From Clostridiales bacterium (GTDB lineage: Bacteria > Bacillota > Clostridia > Christensenellales > Aristaeellaceae), in assembly GCA_004557905.1 (NCBI GenBank), contig SFFH01000001.1, positions 124,001-188,000 on the forward strand: 64,000 nt of DNA. The letters are read 5' to 3'. Below the pieces are notes generated by a model. That model had not been told where the DNA came from and made no database searches. It saw only the letters and a list, made by a program, of their open reading frames with translations. Numbering within the stretch: the first letter of the stretch is position 1; each line of letters starts with the position of its first letter. Position numbers and translations under genes: made by a program. Positions 63,103-64,000 of this stretch are shown piece after piece.

Positions 63103-64000
63103 GGATCGCAATTGAAACGCCGTTTGAGGGCTTTCGCAACGATATTGCGGACGTTGTGCGCCTGTTCTACGGAGAGGGCGCGGCAGTCGCTCCGCAGGAG
63201 ACGCACGACGCGGTGCTTGAGCACACCCATACGCTGGAAAACGGCGTATGGATTGAGGGATTCTCGCTTAGCGGAGGGCCGACCTGTACATTTGTGACGC
63301 TGCGCGGCGAGGCAGTCACCTGCGGCGGCCTGGAGGAAAAGCGCCAGCTCAAGCGGCTGATCAAGCGCTGCTGCTACCGGCTGCTCAAAGAGGTGACGGG
63401 CCGCCGCCCCGCGTGGGGCTCGCTCACGGGCATTCGCCCGACGCGTCTGTACTATCAGCAGATGGAGGGCGGCAAGCGCCGTGAGGAAGCGAGAACGGCG
63501 CTGGCAGCGCTCTTTGACCTGTCGGAGGAGAAGCTCGACCTGCTGGACGAGATCATCACTGCACAGGAGGGGCTGATCGAGCGGCCGCAGAATGCCTGCG
63601 ATCTGTACATCGGCATCCCGTTCTGCACGACGCGCTGCTCGTACTGCTCGTTTTCCTCCGGCGAGATCGGCAACGGCAGGCTGGTCGAGCCGTACCTGAA
63701 CGCGCTGTTTCACGAGATCGACCTGTGCAGCGAAATGGCCCGGGACATGGGCCTGGACATCCACGTCGGCTACATTGGCGGCGGCACGCCCAGCAGCCTG
63801 ACGACCGCGCAGCTTGACCGCCTGCTTGAGCATGTGCAGCGCCGCTTCGGCACGCTGTCCGAGCTGACGGTGGAGGCCGGCAGGCCGGACACGCTCGACC
63901 GGGAGAAGCTCGCCATGCTGCGCAGCCATCCGGTGACGCGCATCAGCATCAACCCGCAGACCATGAACGACGAAACCCTCCGCGTGATCGGCCGCGCGCA
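63099..64000 (+). CDS. hemZ: Oxygen-independent coproporphyrinogen dehydrogenase-like HemZ (partial)
   Basis: Open at the window end; 300 codons are visible. It starts at GTG 63099, overlapping the upstream stop as GTGA. The first 165 residues are the HemZ-specific N-terminal domain (with TGIRPTRLYY), followed by the HemN-type radical SAM core: IGIPFCTTRCSYCSF (CxxxCxxC), YIGGGTPSSL, VEAGRPD and INPQTMNDETL. HemZ-type proteins are coproporphyrinogen dehydrogenase homologues of anaerobic or facultative Firmicutes; a haem role here is inferred. Confidence 0.9.
   Translation, partial: MRIAIETPFEGFRNDIADVVRLFYGEGAAVAPQETHDAVLEHTHTLENGVWIEGFSLSGGPTCTFVTLRGEAVTCGGLEEKRQLKRLIKRCCYRLLKEVTGRRPAWGSLTGIRPTRLYYQQMEGGKRREEARTALAALFDLSEEKLDLLDEIITAQEGLIERPQNACDLYIGIPFCTTRCSYCSFSSGEIGNGRLVEPYLNALFHEIDLCSEMARDMGLDIHVGYIGGGTPSSLTTAQLDRLLEHVQRRFGTLSELTVEAGRPDTLDREKLAMLRSHPVTRISINPQTMNDETLRVIGRA

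Overview
This 64 kb window reads as chromosome from an anaerobic, spore-lineage, GC-rich (about 60% or more in most genes) member of the Clostridia. The evidence is an oxygen-sensitive class III ribonucleotide reductase (nrdD/nrdG), HemZ instead of an oxygen-dependent enzyme, sporulation genes (spoVAC, a SpoIIP-type protein with a DUF1614 partner, a PdaB-like deacetylase), RemA/YerC/YicC-type Firmicutes housekeeping genes, AGGAGG-type ribosome binding sites and many TTG/GTG starts. I suspect a Christensenellales-like gut or rumen lineage, but the sequence alone does not prove this. Genes are tightly packed, often with 4-nt ATGA overlaps. I found no rRNA, tRNA, CRISPR array, insertion sequence or prophage.

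Layout. 1-3.6 kb: an amidoligase-type operon (end of a circularly permuted ATP-grasp, alpha-E protein, transglutaminase, and two M14/AstE-like proteins of which the second has lost its zinc ligands). 3.7-6.5 kb: a CapA-like gene with its middle deleted, a membrane GT-C-like protein of lower GC, and a secreted triple peptidoglycan-binding protein. 6.5-8.5 kb: ECF sigma factor and membrane anti-sigma/DUF4179-like partner. 8.6-13.1 kb: small ORF plus spoVAC, a GH2 glycosidase, a VanW/SH3 protein and two small unknowns. 13.3-21.3 kb: a membrane beta-propeller protein with a Thr-Pro stalk, glycerol kinase and a three-gene ABC exporter module. 21.6-26.8 kb: branched-chain aminotransferase, an unknown protein, RluA-type pseudouridine synthase, HAD hydrolase and DUF362/ferredoxin protein. 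27-30.8 kb (minus): fRMsr, then nrdD-nrdG-dut under a promoter with two NrdR boxes. 31-37.8 kb: phosphoribosyltransferase, LysM protein, and the minus-strand operons DUF512-der-plsY and DUF1614-SpoIIP.

37.9-42.3 kb: a type IIA topoisomerase gene pair. 42.4-44.4 kb: the most interesting locus, a compact RiPP-like system (stand-alone PqqD-type recognition protein, candidate precursor, radical SAM/SPASM enzyme) driven by a perfect consensus promoter, with a terminator between precursor and enzyme. The body of the precursor is strikingly AT-rich compared with its own leader and both neighbours. 44.7-51.1 kb: deacetylase, tandem OB-fold SSB-like protein, YerC, PcrA helicase and LigA. 51.2-54.5 kb: yicC-remA-gmk-rpoZ-coaBC. 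54.7-64 kb: unknown membrane-anchored protein, secD, secF, recJ, relA/spoT, dtd, metallo-beta-lactamase-fold hydrolase and hemZ (cut by the window end).

Functionally most of the window is core metabolism and information processing (dNTP supply, DNA repair/topology, GTPases, stringent response, protein export). Three accessory islands stand out: the amidoligase operon at the left edge, the CapA/GT-C scar region, and the RiPP-like locus.
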